The notes beneath the pieces were generated by a model. The model saw nothing but the letters and a program-made list of their open reading frames with translations. It was not told the origin of the DNA and ran no database searches. Position numbers and translations under genes: made by a program. Below, piece by piece: positions 15,138 to 24,395 of a stretch of 64,000 nucleotides of DNA. The stretch's first letter is position 1. Every line of letters begins with the position of its first letter. The DNA lies in the NCBI GenBank assembly GCA_947175195.1, contig CAMWLQ010000003.1, positions 147,399 through 211,398 on the forward strand. The letters are read 5' to 3'. Origin of the DNA: an uncultured Clostridia bacterium (GTDB lineage Bacteria; Bacillota; Clostridia; Christensenellales; Pumilibacteraceae).

Positions 15138-16490
15138 TTATTTCCTCAGCACCATTGCTTTTATGTCGTTGACAGCCGTTTTTATTTTGTTGTCGGACGT
15201 TATAAGTGCGGCGACCTTGTCCCGCGAATACATTATTGTCGTATGCTCCTTACCGCCGAAATGCTTGCCTATCGAGCTTAACGGAATATTGGTCAGCTCG
15301 TTTATCAAATATATCGCTATTTGGCGAGGAATTACAACGTCCTTATTTTTGCGCTTACCCACCACGTCCGACTTTTGCACGTCGTAGTACTTGCAAGTGC
15401 AGTCTATAATTTCGTCCACCGATATGTCGTCGCTCTCTTGAGCAAGGTAGTCCTTTAACGCCTCCTTGCACATATCGAGATCGACCTTGCGGTCGTACAG
15501 CGACGAAAGGAACAGCACCTTGGTAAGCACGCCTTCCATGTCGCGCACACTGCCCGTGACGCGCTCGGCTATGTAGGTTATCGCCTCGAGCGATATGCTT
15601 TTCTTTTCCGATTGCGATTTGTTTTGAAGAATGGCTATACGCGTTTCCAACGCCGGCGGCTGAATGTCCACTATCATACTGGACGAAAACCGCGAACGCA
15701 CACGATCGTCAAGGTCGGGAATGTCCTGCGGACGGCGGTCGGAAGTAAACACCATTTGCTTGCCCGCATTCTTTAACGCCTCGAACGTGTGGAACAGCTC
15801 CTCCTGCGTGCTCGGCTTTTTGCTCAAGAACTGAACGTCATCTATCATGAGCAAATCGAGGTTGCGGTACTTGTCGCGGAAAGCCTGACTGTTTACGCCG
15901 TTCAAGCCGCGTATGGACGCTATAAACTCGTTGATGAACGTGTCCATGGAAACGTACAGCATTTTTGTGTGCGGACGCGACACGCGCAGGTCGTTGCCTA
16001 TCGCCTGCATAATATGCGTTTTACCCAAGCCGACGTCGCCGTAAATGAACAGCGGGTTAAACTTAGTGCCCAGCTCCGCCTCGGCTACGGCGAACGCGCT
16101 GTGGTACGCCAATTTGTTGGAATCGCCCACAACGAATTCGGCAAAGTTGTACTTGGGATTGAGCTTGTTTATTTCGGGACGGGTTGCGGACGTTTCCTGT
16201 TGCCTATCCACACTTACCGACTCGGCAACGGGCGGCGGGACCTCGTCGTCCGAAACCAACACAAGCTCGGACGGCGCCTCCTCGATTTCGCGCAACGCGC
16301 GCTTAAGTAATGGCAAATACCTTGCCGCCACCTCGCTTTTTGCAGCCGCGGACGGCGCGCACAGCGTGAGCATGTCGCCTTCTACCTTTATCGGGCGCAG
16401 CGGTCTGATCCAAACGTCAAAGCCCAAGGAATGGGTTTCGACCTCCATTATGGTAAGCATTTCCTGCCATACGGTATTTATATCTTTCAT
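15138..16490 (-). CDS. dnaA: Chromosomal replication initiator protein DnaA
   Basis: The 450-residue protein has all four domains: N-terminal DnaB/oligomerisation domain (1-~85), a variable linker, the AAA+ core with Walker A GDVGLGKTH, Walker B LLMIDDVQFLSKK, sensor/arginine-finger region FTSDRRPQDIPDLDDRVRSRF, and the C-terminal DNA-binding domain IV (SSIGKHFGGKEHTTIMYSRDKV). It opens the replication origin. Unusually, dnaN, recF and rpmH are not neighbours and no DnaA-box cluster is visible near it. It follows rsmI behind its own promoter. Confidence 0.98.
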   Translation of the reverse strand: MKDINTVWQEMLTIMEVETHSLGFDVWIRPLRPIKVEGDMLTLCAPSAAAKSEVAARYLPLLKRALREIEEAPSELVLVSDDEVPPPVAESVSVDRQQETSATRPEINKLNPKYNFAEFVVGDSNKLAYHSAFAVAEAELGTKFNPLFIYGDVGLGKTHIMQAIGNDLRVSRPHTKMLYVSMDTFINEFIASIRGLNGVNSQAFRDKYRNLDLLMIDDVQFLSKKPSTQEELFHTFEALKNAGKQMVFTSDRRPQDIPDLDDRVRSRFSSSMIVDIQPPALETRIAILQNKSQSEKKSISLEAITYIAERVTGSVRDMEGVLTKVLFLSSLYDRKVDLDMCKEALKDYLAQESDDISVDEIIDCTCKYYDVQKSDVVGKRKNKDVVIPRQIAIYLINELTNIPLSSIGKHFGGKEHTTIMYSRDKVAALITSDNKIKTAVNDIKAMVLRK

Positions 16491-16508
16491 TCGTTATCCT
16501 CAATGTTA

Positions 16509-16537
16509 ATTATACAGTAATCGGCGCACAAAATCAA
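16509..16537 (-). promoter_or_regulatory. Promoter of dnaA
   Basis: TTGATT, 17 nt, TATAAT, read leftward. The predicted leader is ~11 nt and includes GAGG before the ATG. Confidence 0.7.
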
Positions 16538-16573
16538 GTATTTCTTGAAAAACGCACGCGCGATATAACGGCA

Positions 16574-17383
16574 TTATTCCCCATCTTTCATTTCGACCGC
16601 GATTTTATAGATTTCGCTTTTCGCGACATGCCTGTCCTGCGCAACCTTCTTGACCGCGTCCTTGACTTGTTCACCGCCGTCAAGATAGTGTTTTATATGC
16701 TGCTCTACGGTAAGCTCGCACAGCGGATTGCTTGTCACGCCCTCCACAACAACAACGAACTCGCCTTTTTCGGTTATGTCCAAGTCCTCGCCGAGCGTGC
16801 CGCGCGTAACCGTTTCGTACAGCTTGGTCATTTCTCGGCACACCGCAACCTTTCGCGCGCCAAGCTGCTCATACAAAAATTGCAAATCCTTTTTTATGTC
16901 GTGCACGGCGCTGTAAAATATAAGCGTGCACGGCAGGTTTTTGTACGGCTCAACAAAGCGCACGCGGTCGATATTCTTTTCGGGCAAAAAGCCCAAAAGC
17001 GTAAACGCGCGCGTGTCAAGCCCCGAAAGCACAAGCGCGTTAATGCCCGCGCACGCGCCGCTGACAACAGTAAACGGGATATTATTTTCTATCGCAGCGT
17101 CAATAAGTATATGCCCGGGGTCGGACACTGTGGGCATACCCGCGTCGGACACAACCGCAATATCCTTGCCCGACCTAAGCAGCTCGATAAGCCCGTCCAC
17201 CGCGCTTTTCTCATTGAACTTGTGATACGCAACGGTGCGCGTTTTTATGCCGTACTTATTGAGCAGTATAGCCGTATGTCGCGTATCCTCCGCCGCAATC
17301 AAATGCACGCTCTTTAACACGTCGAGCGCGCGCAGCGTTATTTCGTCAAGATTTCCGATAGGCGTTGCTACAATATACAGCAT
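16574..17383 (-). CDS. rsmI: 16S rRNA (cytidine1402-2'-O)-methyltransferase
   Basis: The 269-residue protein starts LYIVATPIGNLDEITLRAL and contains AAEDTRHT, HKFNE, VSDAGMPTVSDPG and VVSGACAGINALVLSGL, the SAM-dependent tetrapyrrole-methylase-fold signature of RsmI/YabC. It 2'-O-methylates C1402 in the 30S decoding centre. The ATG overlaps the trmN6-like stop by one base (TAATG). tilS-trmN6-rsmI form one unit, and yabB-yabC are also adjacent in B. subtilis. Confidence 0.96.
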   Translation of the reverse strand: MLYIVATPIGNLDEITLRALDVLKSVHLIAAEDTRHTAILLNKYGIKTRTVAYHKFNEKSAVDGLIELLRSGKDIAVVSDAGMPTVSDPGHILIDAAIENNIPFTVVSGACAGINALVLSGLDTRAFTLLGFLPEKNIDRVRFVEPYKNLPCTLIFYSAVHDIKKDLQFLYEQLGARKVAVCREMTKLYETVTRGTLGEDLDITEKGEFVVVVEGVTSNPLCELTVEQHIKHYLDGGEQVKDAVKKVAQDRHVAKSEIYKIAVEMKDGE

Positions 17384-18057
17384 TATTTAAACTCCTCGAC
17401 TTTCACCGTCATTCCCTGCTTTCCGCCGCGCACAGCACGCAGCATAAACGTTTTTCCGTTGGGATTAACTATCAATTCCTTGGGCGCAAGTCCGTTGCGG
17501 CTGCACTCCATAAGCACCTCGTCCAGCCGCGACGATATATGCACCATACACAGCGCCCCGCTCACCTTGAGCAGTCGCTTTGCCGTTGCAACCACGTCCG
17601 ACAGCGTTACGGTAAGCTCGCTATTAGCTTGCGGCGCAACGGTCGACGGCTTAGAATCAACCTTGTAGTACGGCGGATTGCACACAACCAAATCGTACCC
17701 CGCCGCAGCAAACATATCGGCATTTTTTATATCGGCATTTACAAACCGCACTCCGTCCAAGCTGTTGAGCGCACACGAACGCACGCTCATATCGCAAAGC
17801 GTACCGTCGATTTCCGCGCCGTCGACTGCGCAACCGCAATCGATAGCAAGCATAATACCGATGATACCGCAGCCCGAACACAAATCAAATACGCGGCTGT
17901 TTCGGTGTGCAAACCCGCTTGCATAATGCGCAAGCGCCACTGCGTCGCTGCCGAATCTATATCCGTTTTCGCTTTGAATAATATAGTAACCGTCACCCAG
18001 CGGCTCGGCTTTTTCGCCGCTAAGGACGTACTTTGCAAACCTCTCGTCCATTACCAC
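17383..18057 (-). CDS. tRNA1(Val) (adenine37-N6)-methyltransferase family protein (YabB-like)
   Basis: The 224-residue Rossmann methyltransferase has the SAM loop VFDLCSGCGIIGIMLA, acidic GAEID, and the catalytic N6-adenine motif VVCNPPYY. The first 40 residues (DGYYIIQSENGYRFGSDAVALAHYA) are characteristic of TrmN6/YabB. It probably methylates A37 of a tRNA. The start overlaps tilS by 7 nt and the stop overlaps rsmI by 1 nt. Confidence 0.88.
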   Translation of the reverse strand: MVMDERFAKYVLSGEKAEPLGDGYYIIQSENGYRFGSDAVALAHYASGFAHRNSRVFDLCSGCGIIGIMLAIDCGCAVDGAEIDGTLCDMSVRSCALNSLDGVRFVNADIKNADMFAAAGYDLVVCNPPYYKVDSKPSTVAPQANSELTVTLSDVVATAKRLLKVSGALCMVHISSRLDEVLMECSRNGLAPKELIVNPNGKTFMLRAVRGGKQGMTVKVEEFK

Positions 18058-19355
18058 CTCGGCGTGACAGTACCTTTATTGACCGTCACTTCGGTTTGCT
18101 TTACGCTGTCGGCAATTTGCATACCTACGATTACAAGCACCTCATTGCCGCGGCAAATAAGCGGTATTCTATCGCGTAAGCGCTTGGGTACCTTGTTGTC
18201 AATAAAGTACTGCTTGAGCTTTTTCCGTCCCCCGCCGAACGGCGTGAACATATCGCCGTCCCGCCTAAACCGCAACACCGCGTCGTTCAGCTTGTCCAAG
18301 TCCACGCACCGCCCGACAGCCTCGCGCGGCGAAAGCGTGCTGCGCTCAATGTCCACCGCAAGCCCGTCGATAAAGTTTGCGCCCATATCGATAGGGGTTT
18401 CGCCGTCGAATGGAATACGCGGGATATACAGCGAAACGCCGCCGTATTCCTTTGCAGCCTCTATGCCACCCGTCAACTGCACAACTGCACCCGTGCGCAT
18501 ATGCGCAAGCTCCGTCACCCGCTCTATTTGTTCGCGCGTAATATCCACAAGCGAAAAATATTCGAGCGCATGCCGCACGTACCGCGCGGCAAGAACGCCG
18601 CTCAGCACGCGGTCATTTATAAGCACCGCACCGCCGTCAAGCGTTATGCAAGACAAATCGAGCGTGCCGTCCAAATAATCGCACACGCCGTCGCACTCTT
18701 TGGCAAATGCGTTTACCGCACGCACCGCGCCGCGGTAGCGTTGCTCTATCATAGGGATAACGTTAAGCCGAATAAAATTCCTATCCGCGTCGTCTATAAA
18801 ATTAGTGTCGTCCACCACGAACTTAATGCCGTTGGTCTTTACGTATTCGTCCAACTCGTCGGGATATACGTCAAGCAACGGGCGCACCGTGTTTTGCCGC
18901 TCGCCCATACCGCGCACCCCGTCCAGTCCTGTGCCGCGGAATAAATGCATAAGCACCGATTCGGCGTTATCCAGCGCGTGGTGAGCCGTTAAAACAGCCT
19001 CAGCCCCGCCCGATTTAATCAGGTCGAAAAACACGCCGTAGCGCAAGTCACGCGCCGCCTGCTCGATTGTAAGCCCGTTTGCGGCGGCGTATGCGTTCAC
19101 GTCCACGCGTTTTGCCGTAAACTCCACATTGTTTTGCTTGCAGTATTCGCGCACAAAAGCCTCGTCACTGTCTGCCGTTTTGCGCAAGCAATGGTTTACG
19201 TGAACAACAGTTATATTATCTTTTTTAACAACGCCGCAATGCAAAACGGCGTACAAAAGGCACATAGAATCGCGCCCGCCCGAAACGCCTACGGCAAGCC
19301 TGCTCTCCGAATATTCCGCCAACGCTGCGGCGACCTTTTGCAGTAATTCACTCAC
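18051..19355 (-). CDS. tilS: tRNA(Ile)-lysidine synthase
   Basis: The catalytic N-terminal domain has the PP-loop SGGRDSMCLLYAV, then HVNHCLRK and LTAHHALDNAESVLMHLFRGTGLDG. The C-terminal domain ends with RDGDMFTPFGGGRKKLKQYFIDNKVP and is followed by a TilS-type beta domain. It modifies C34 of tRNA-Ile(CAU) to lysidine. I start at GTG 19355 (VSELLQKVAAAL, 434 residues), not the track's 19409, because the -10 box at 19362-19367 would be downstream of the longer start. The length before SGGxDS then matches the family. Confidence 0.92.
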   Translation of the reverse strand: MSELLQKVAAALAEYSESRLAVGVSGGRDSMCLLYAVLHCGVVKKDNITVVHVNHCLRKTADSDEAFVREYCKQNNVEFTAKRVDVNAYAAANGLTIEQAARDLRYGVFFDLIKSGGAEAVLTAHHALDNAESVLMHLFRGTGLDGVRGMGERQNTVRPLLDVYPDELDEYVKTNGIKFVVDDTNFIDDADRNFIRLNVIPMIEQRYRGAVRAVNAFAKECDGVCDYLDGTLDLSCITLDGGAVLINDRVLSGVLAARYVRHALEYFSLVDITREQIERVTELAHMRTGAVVQLTGGIEAAKEYGGVSLYIPRIPFDGETPIDMGANFIDGLAVDIERSTLSPREAVGRCVDLDKLNDAVLRFRRDGDMFTPFGGGRKKLKQYFIDNKVPKRLRDRIPLICRGNEVLVIVGMQIADSVKQTEVTVNKGTVTPRW

Positions 19356-19361
19356 AAAAAG

Positions 19362-19390
19362 ATTATACTCCATTGTCAAAAAAAAGTCAA
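19362..19390 (-). promoter_or_regulatory. Promoter of tilS-trmN6-rsmI, placed for a leaderless mRNA
   Basis: TTGACT, 17 nt, TATAAT; the GTG start codon follows after six bases (CTTTTT). There is no ribosome-binding site. Confidence 0.8.
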
Positions 19391-19393
19391 TAC

Positions 19394-19420
19394 AAAAGCC
19401 CGACGGCATATCGGGCTTTT
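19394..19420 (-). terminator. Terminator of the zinc-ribbon membrane-protein gene
   Basis: A perfect 10-bp stem AAAAGCCCGA/TCGGGCTTTT stands directly before the tilS -35 box. Confidence 0.8.
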
Positions 19421-19440
19421 ACAGGTAATCAAGCTTGATT

Positions 19441-20616
19441 TTACTCCAAATTGTTCGCAGCCTCTTTGTTGCGTTTTTTCTTAGATACAGCCATTGCGAT
19501 AATCGTGCCGATAGCGCAAAGCAAAGGAAATCCAAAAAGGAATATACTGCCTATATCCGTCCACATTTCCATTGCCATCATAGCAAAAAGCATTAATCCG
19601 CATGCAAGCACAACATAAATTATTTGCATTATCAAAGATATTAAAAGGGTCTTGCTCTTTTTTGTTTTTTCGGGATTATCGCTTGAATTGCGCTGACAAC
19701 CCTTTACCAACAAAACAATAGCTGTTATTACCACCGCTACCAAAAGCAACAAATAAACTATCTGAAATAAATTGATAACCAATTTCATACCGCTACCGAT
19801 ATGACCAAAATCGTAATCCACCAAACTGAGATGATTAACGTAATAAGTACGGTAGTAATACATAATAGACGGCACAAAATATAATCCACCCATTATTACG
19901 GCGAACAATAATAAAAACACTTCGGGCAAGATAGTAGCCCTCTTTTTGCGATTTGCTTTCTCTTTGACTACCTTTTCCTTTTTGTTCTCCGCTTGCTCGA
20001 CGTCTTGATTACTCGGCGCACTATCGGTAATGGGTTTCACAAACGCTGCCGCAGGTGCAGTCGCGTTGTACTTGATATACGCTTTGAACGCGCCCAACAA
20101 GCAGGTAAATATTATAGGCAACACAATAAGCCAAATCGGACACGCGCCCATCAGTACATGCTCCGTGCTTGCAACTACCACAAGCATTATAAGTCCCAAA
20201 ATAAAGTACAGTATGTAGCAACCGAACGAAACCCAGTCCGTTTGGCAATTTACGGGCCTGCCGTCTTTATACGCCACGTACTTTACGGCGGCGGTCGCGA
20301 CCGCGGCAATCAGCGTAAAAACAGCAAAGACTACAAGCAAAATCGACACGACCGATATTGCCGTATCGTTTATGACCGTGCTGTCGCACAATGAGTAAAC
20401 GTTTGCGGAAATCAAGCCGTTTATTACGGACAGTGCATACACTCCGAACAACAACACCGCAAACACCAAAAACAGTATATTGGGTACAAGCTTTATCCAA
20501 AAATCTTTTGATTGAGCCTTTACAGGTACAACGCCGCCACCGACGTTATATCCGCACTCGCTGCAAAACTTTGCGGTATCGCCTATTTGCGCTCCGCAAT
20601 GCGGGCAAGTTTTCAT
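19441..20616 (-). CDS. Zinc-ribbon polytopic membrane protein of unknown function
   Basis: The track uses a TTG at 20628, but GGAGG precedes the ATG at 20616 (MKTCPHCGAQIGD...), giving 391 residues. Residues 1-23 form a zinc ribbon (CPHCG...CSECG). Eight hydrophobic segments follow in two groups of four, separated by a charged loop (~residues 200-230, EQAENKKEKVVKEKANRKKR), and the tail ends KKKRNKE. This 'zinc_ribbon_2 + TM' architecture is common in gut Firmicutes and has no assigned role. It has its own promoter and terminator. Confidence 0.8.
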   Translation of the reverse strand: MKTCPHCGAQIGDTAKFCSECGYNVGGGVVPVKAQSKDFWIKLVPNILFLVFAVLLFGVYALSVINGLISANVYSLCDSTVINDTAISVVSILLVVFAVFTLIAAVATAAVKYVAYKDGRPVNCQTDWVSFGCYILYFILGLIMLVVVASTEHVLMGACPIWLIVLPIIFTCLLGAFKAYIKYNATAPAAAFVKPITDSAPSNQDVEQAENKKEKVVKEKANRKKRATILPEVFLLLFAVIMGGLYFVPSIMYYYRTYYVNHLSLVDYDFGHIGSGMKLVINLFQIVYLLLLVAVVITAIVLLVKGCQRNSSDNPEKTKKSKTLLISLIMQIIYVVLACGLMLFAMMAMEMWTDIGSIFLFGFPLLCAIGTIIAMAVSKKKRNKEAANNLE

Positions 20617-20645
20617 ACCTTCCTCCAATGGTAAACAGTAAGTAT

Positions 20646-20674
20646 AGTATAATGCGCGCCCTGCGTCATGTCAA
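20646..20674 (-). promoter_or_regulatory. Promoter of the zinc-ribbon membrane-protein gene
   Basis: TTGACA, 17 nt, TATACT, read leftward, ~30 nt before the ATG. Confidence 0.75.
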
Positions 20675-20705
20675 GCCGTTGTGAAAACTTTTGTTACACC
20701 GCAAA

Positions 20706-20741
20706 CAAAAAACTGCCACAACTTAATTGCAGCAGTTTTTG
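20706..20741 (-). terminator. Terminator of rpoB-rpoC
   Basis: AAAAACTGC/GCAGTTTTT form a 9-bp stem with a 15-nt loop and then Ts, 13 nt after the rpoC stop. Confidence 0.8.
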
Positions 20742-20753
20742 GTTTTGTTTGTG

Positions 20754-23700
20754 TTATACCGCCTCGCCGTCGGAATCAGCCGAGTACACGGTGTCATCCG
20801 CGGGCGCAGCAGCGCGTTCTACCGGGTAAACGTTGCGGTACTTGCGCACGCCCGTACCTGCGGGAATGAGCTTACCGATAATTACGTTTTCCTTAAGACC
20901 GATCAACGGGTCTACCTTGCTCTTGATAGCCGCCTCGGTAAGTACCCTTGCCGTTTCCTGGAAGGATGCGGCGGAAAGGAAACTGTCCGTAGCAAGCGCG
21001 GCTCTTGTTATACCGAGCAATGTGTGCTTGGCAATACCCGGTCTGCCGTAGTTTTCACGCGCCTTGCTGGACGCCTCGTCAAACACGGCAAGATCGACCA
21101 TTTCGCCGGGAATCAAGTCGGTATCGCCGCTGTTTTCCACGCGTACCTTTTTGAGCATTTGTCTAACGATAACCTCTATGTGCTTATCGTTAATCGCAAC
21201 GCCTTGCGAACGGTAAACGGACTGGACCTCTTTTACGATATATTCCTGAACGTCGTTCCTGCCCTTGGTGCGCAAAATGTCGCCGGGGTTTAACGGACCT
21301 TCGGTAATAGCGTCGCCCGCCTTGATTACCGCGCCGTTGCTGATATACGGCTTGAGCCTTGCGCCGTGCGGGATCGAATACGATTCCTCGTCGCCGTCGT
21401 CGCGCTTGACGATAACGTCGCGCTTGCCGTCCTTTTCCACAAGCCTGACCTTGCCGCCGTGTTCGGCGAGAACGGCGCAGCCTTTGGGCTTGCGTGCCTC
21501 AAACAACTCCTCAACACGCGGCAAACCTTGCGTAATATCGTCCGCCGATGCAACACCGCCCATGTGGAAGGTACGGAGTGTAAGCTGAGTACCGGGCTCA
21601 CCTATACTTTGTGCGGCTATAATACCGACAGCCTCGCCGATACGTACAGGCGTTGCCGCCGCCATATCCCTGCCGTAGCACTTGGCGCAAACGCCATGCT
21701 TGCTCTTGCACGTAAGGACTGTTCTAATCTTAACGTGGGTTATGCCCGCGTTCACAATGTTCTTTGCGGTTTGCTCGCTGATAAGCTCGTTCACTTCGCA
21801 AAGCACTTCTTTGGGATTTTTGGGGTTGACAACCTTTTCGGCGCAGTACCTGCCGACCAAGCGGTCCTCGAGTTTTTCGATAACCTTTTTGCCGTCGCCT
21901 TCGGTTATGGCATAGGTGTCGATACCCTTGGGCGCGCCGTCGGGACAGCAGTCTTCCTCGCGCACGATAACGTCCTGCGCAACGTCGACAAGCCTACGGG
22001 TAAGGTAACCGGAGTCAGCCGTTTTTAACGCGGTATCGGCAAGACCTTTACGTCCGCCGTGGGTGGAAATAAAGTATTCCAAAACGGTCATGCCTTCGCG
22101 GAACGAGCTACGAATGGGCACGTCCAGCGTTTTACCTTGCGGGTTAATCATTAGACCGCGCATGCCGGAAAGCTGAGCTATCTGTTTCATGCTACCACGC
22201 GCGCCCGACGCCGCCATCAAGTTGATGGGGTTGTATGCGTCCAGCGAGCGTTGCAGCTCCGCCGTAACCTTTTCGTTTGCCTTGCTCCAAATCTTGATAA
22301 CTGCGTTGTAACGCTCGTCCTCGGTAACAAAGCCGCGGTCGTAAAGCTTATCGATTTTAACGACCTCTTCTTCCGCGTCGTCGAGTATCTTGAACTTTTC
22401 TTGCGGAATGTGCATATCGAATACCGACGTCGTGACCGATCCGATAGTCGCGTACTTAAAGCCCAGGTCCTTTATTGCGTCCAGTACCTCTACGGTGATA
22501 GACGCGCCCTTCTTTTTGAAGGTGGTGTTGATTATGCTCTCGATTATCTTTTTGTCAACGGTAAAGTTGATTTCCGGCTCGAACATCTTTTCGTACGTGT
22601 CGCGCACGGCAAAACCGAGGTCTTGCGGAATGGGCTCGTTGAAGATAATCCTGCCTACGGTTGTCGTTACCACGTGACGGTAGTTTTTGCCGTCGGGCGA
22701 AACCGCATTGGCGGGGATTGCCACGCCGCTGTTTTTAATCAATTCTATGGGACGCTCCACGCGCACCTTGATTTGCGATTGCAATTCTATGCGGTGGTTA
22801 AAGTACGCCATTTTCGCCTCGTCGGCGTCGGCAAATACCATGCCCTCGCCTTTCGAGCCGGGTTTGTCCATAGTCAAGTAGTAGCTACCCATGACCATGT
22901 CCTGCGACGGCGTACATACGGGCGATCCCGACGAAAGCTTGAGAATATTGTTGGGCGCAAGCATGAGCACACGCGCCTCTACCTGTGCCTCTACCGACAG
23001 CGGTACGTGTATAGCCATTTGGTCGCCGTCGAAGTCGGCGTTGAACGCGCCGCAAGCAAGCGGGTGGAGCTTGATAGCCCTGCCGTCGACAAGCACTGGC
23101 TCGAACGCCTGAATACCCAATCTATGCAGTGTGGGCGCGCGGTTTAACAGTACGGGGTGATCCTTGATTACCTTTTCCAGTACGTTCCACACGTCGGCGT
23201 CGGCACGCTCGGCTATGCGCTTTGCAGTCTTGGCGTTGTGCGTTTTGCCCTGTGCCACAAGCTCTTTTATTACAAACGGCTTGAACAGCTCGAGCGCCAT
23301 TTCCTTAGGCACGCCGCACTGATAGAATTTCAGTTCGGGTCCTACAACTATAACCGAACGACCGGAATAGTCTACGCGCTTACCCAAAAGGTTTTGACGG
23401 AAACGACCCTGCTTACCGCGGAGCAAGCCGGACAAGCTTTTAAGCTCGCGGTTGGACGCGCCGTTGATAGCCTTGCCGCGCCTGCCGTTGTCGATAAGCG
23501 AGTCCACAGCCTCCTGCAGCATACGCTTTTCGTTGCGAATGATTATGTCGGGCGCACCCAAATCAATCAGGCGGCGCAAACGGTTGTTGCGGTTGATTAC
23601 CCTGCGATACAAATCATTAAGGTCGCTGGTTGCAAACCTGCCGCCGTCCAGCGGCACCATGGGACGGAGCTCGGGCGGAAGAACGGGCAATACGTCCAGT

Positions 23701-24383
23701 ACCATCCAGCTCGGCTCGGCACCCGATTTCATAAACGCATCCAAAATGTCCAAACGCTTAATCTCGCGCAGTTTCTTTTGACCGGAGGATTTCTCTACGA
23801 TCTCGCGCGTTTTTTCATATTCTTCCTTGACGTTTATGTCCTTTAACAGCTGACGGATAGCCTCCGCGCCCATGCCGACCTTAAACGCCTTGGGACCGTA
23901 CTGCTCCTGATACTGGCGCAGTTTGTCGTCGGTGATTATCTCTTTGTACTGCAAGTCGGTAATACCGGGATCGAGTACTATATAGTTGACAAAGTAAACT
24001 ACCTGCTCGAGCTGTTTGAGCTGCAAACCGAGTATAAGACCGATACGGCTGGGCACGCCACGGAAATACCAAATGTGCGTGACGGGCGCGGCGAGCTCGA
24101 TATGTCCCATACGCTCGCGCCGTACCTTGCTTGTGGTTACCTCAACGCCGCACTTGTCGCAAATAACGCCTTTGTAGCGTATGCGTTTGTACTTGCCGCA
24201 GTAGCATTCCCAATCCTTGGTCGGTCCGAATATGCGCTCGGAGAACAAACCGTCCTTTTCGGGCTTTTGTGTGCGATAGTTTATCGTTTCCGGCTTAGTA
24301 ACTTCGCCGTAAGACCATTCCCGAATTTTGTCGGGACTGGCAAGCTGAATTTGCATTGAATCGAAATTGTTAAGTTCAAACAT
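20754..24383 (-). CDS. rpoC: DNA-directed RNA polymerase beta' subunit
   Basis: The protein has 1209 residues. It starts with the zinc-binding domain ([23 protein letters not shown]), then the RNGR-like double-psi barrel with the catalytic [12 protein letters not shown], the bridge helix/trigger loop region ([12 protein letters not shown]..., [38 protein letters not shown]), the second zinc site ([15 protein letters not shown]) and the C-terminal [18 protein letters not shown]. It forms the active centre with beta. It lies 12 nt after rpoB. Confidence 0.99.
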   Translation of the reverse strand: MFELNNFDSMQIQLASPDKIREWSYGEVTKPETINYRTQKPEKDGLFSERIFGPTKDWECYCGKYKRIRYKGVICDKCGVEVTTSKVRRERMGHIELAAPVTHIWYFRGVPSRIGLILGLQLKQLEQVVYFVNYIVLDPGITDLQYKEIITDDKLRQYQEQYGPKAFKVGMGAEAIRQLLKDINVKEEYEKTREIVEKSSGQKKLREIKRLDILDAFMKSGAEPSWMVLDVLPVLPPELRPMVPLDGGRFATSDLNDLYRRVINRNNRLRRLIDLGAPDIIIRNEKRMLQEAVDSLIDNGRRGKAINGASNRELKSLSGLLRGKQGRFRQNLLGKRVDYSGRSVIVVGPELKFYQCGVPKEMALELFKPFVIKELVAQGKTHNAKTAKRIAERADADVWNVLEKVIKDHPVLLNRAPTLHRLGIQAFEPVLVDGRAIKLHPLACGAFNADFDGDQMAIHVPLSVEAQVEARVLMLAPNNILKLSSGSPVCTPSQDMVMGSYYLTMDKPGSKGEGMVFADADEAKMAYFNHRIELQSQIKVRVERPIELIKNSGVAIPANAVSPDGKNYRHVVTTTVGRIIFNEPIPQDLGFAVRDTYEKMFEPEINFTVDKKIIESIINTTFKKKGASITVEVLDAIKDLGFKYATIGSVTTSVFDMHIPQEKFKILDDAEEEVVKIDKLYDRGFVTEDERYNAVIKIWSKANEKVTAELQRSLDAYNPINLMAASGARGSMKQIAQLSGMRGLMINPQGKTLDVPIRSSFREGMTVLEYFISTHGGRKGLADTALKTADSGYLTRRLVDVAQDVIVREEDCCPDGAPKGIDTYAITEGDGKKVIEKLEDRLVGRYCAEKVVNPKNPKEVLCEVNELISEQTAKNIVNAGITHVKIRTVLTCKSKHGVCAKCYGRDMAAATPVRIGEAVGIIAAQSIGEPGTQLTLRTFHMGGVASADDITQGLPRVEELFEARKPKGCAVLAEHGGKVRLVEKDGKRDVIVKRDDGDEESYSIPHGARLKPYISNGAVIKAGDAITEGPLNPGDILRTKGRNDVQEYIVKEVQSVYRSQGVAINDKHIEVIVRQMLKKVRVENSGDTDLIPGEMVDLAVFDEASSKARENYGRPGIAKHTLLGITRAALATDSFLSAASFQETARVLTEAAIKSKVDPLIGLKENVIIGKLIPAGTGVRKYRNVYPVERAAAPADDTVYSADSDGEAV

Positions 24384-24395
24384 ACCGCCGCTCCT

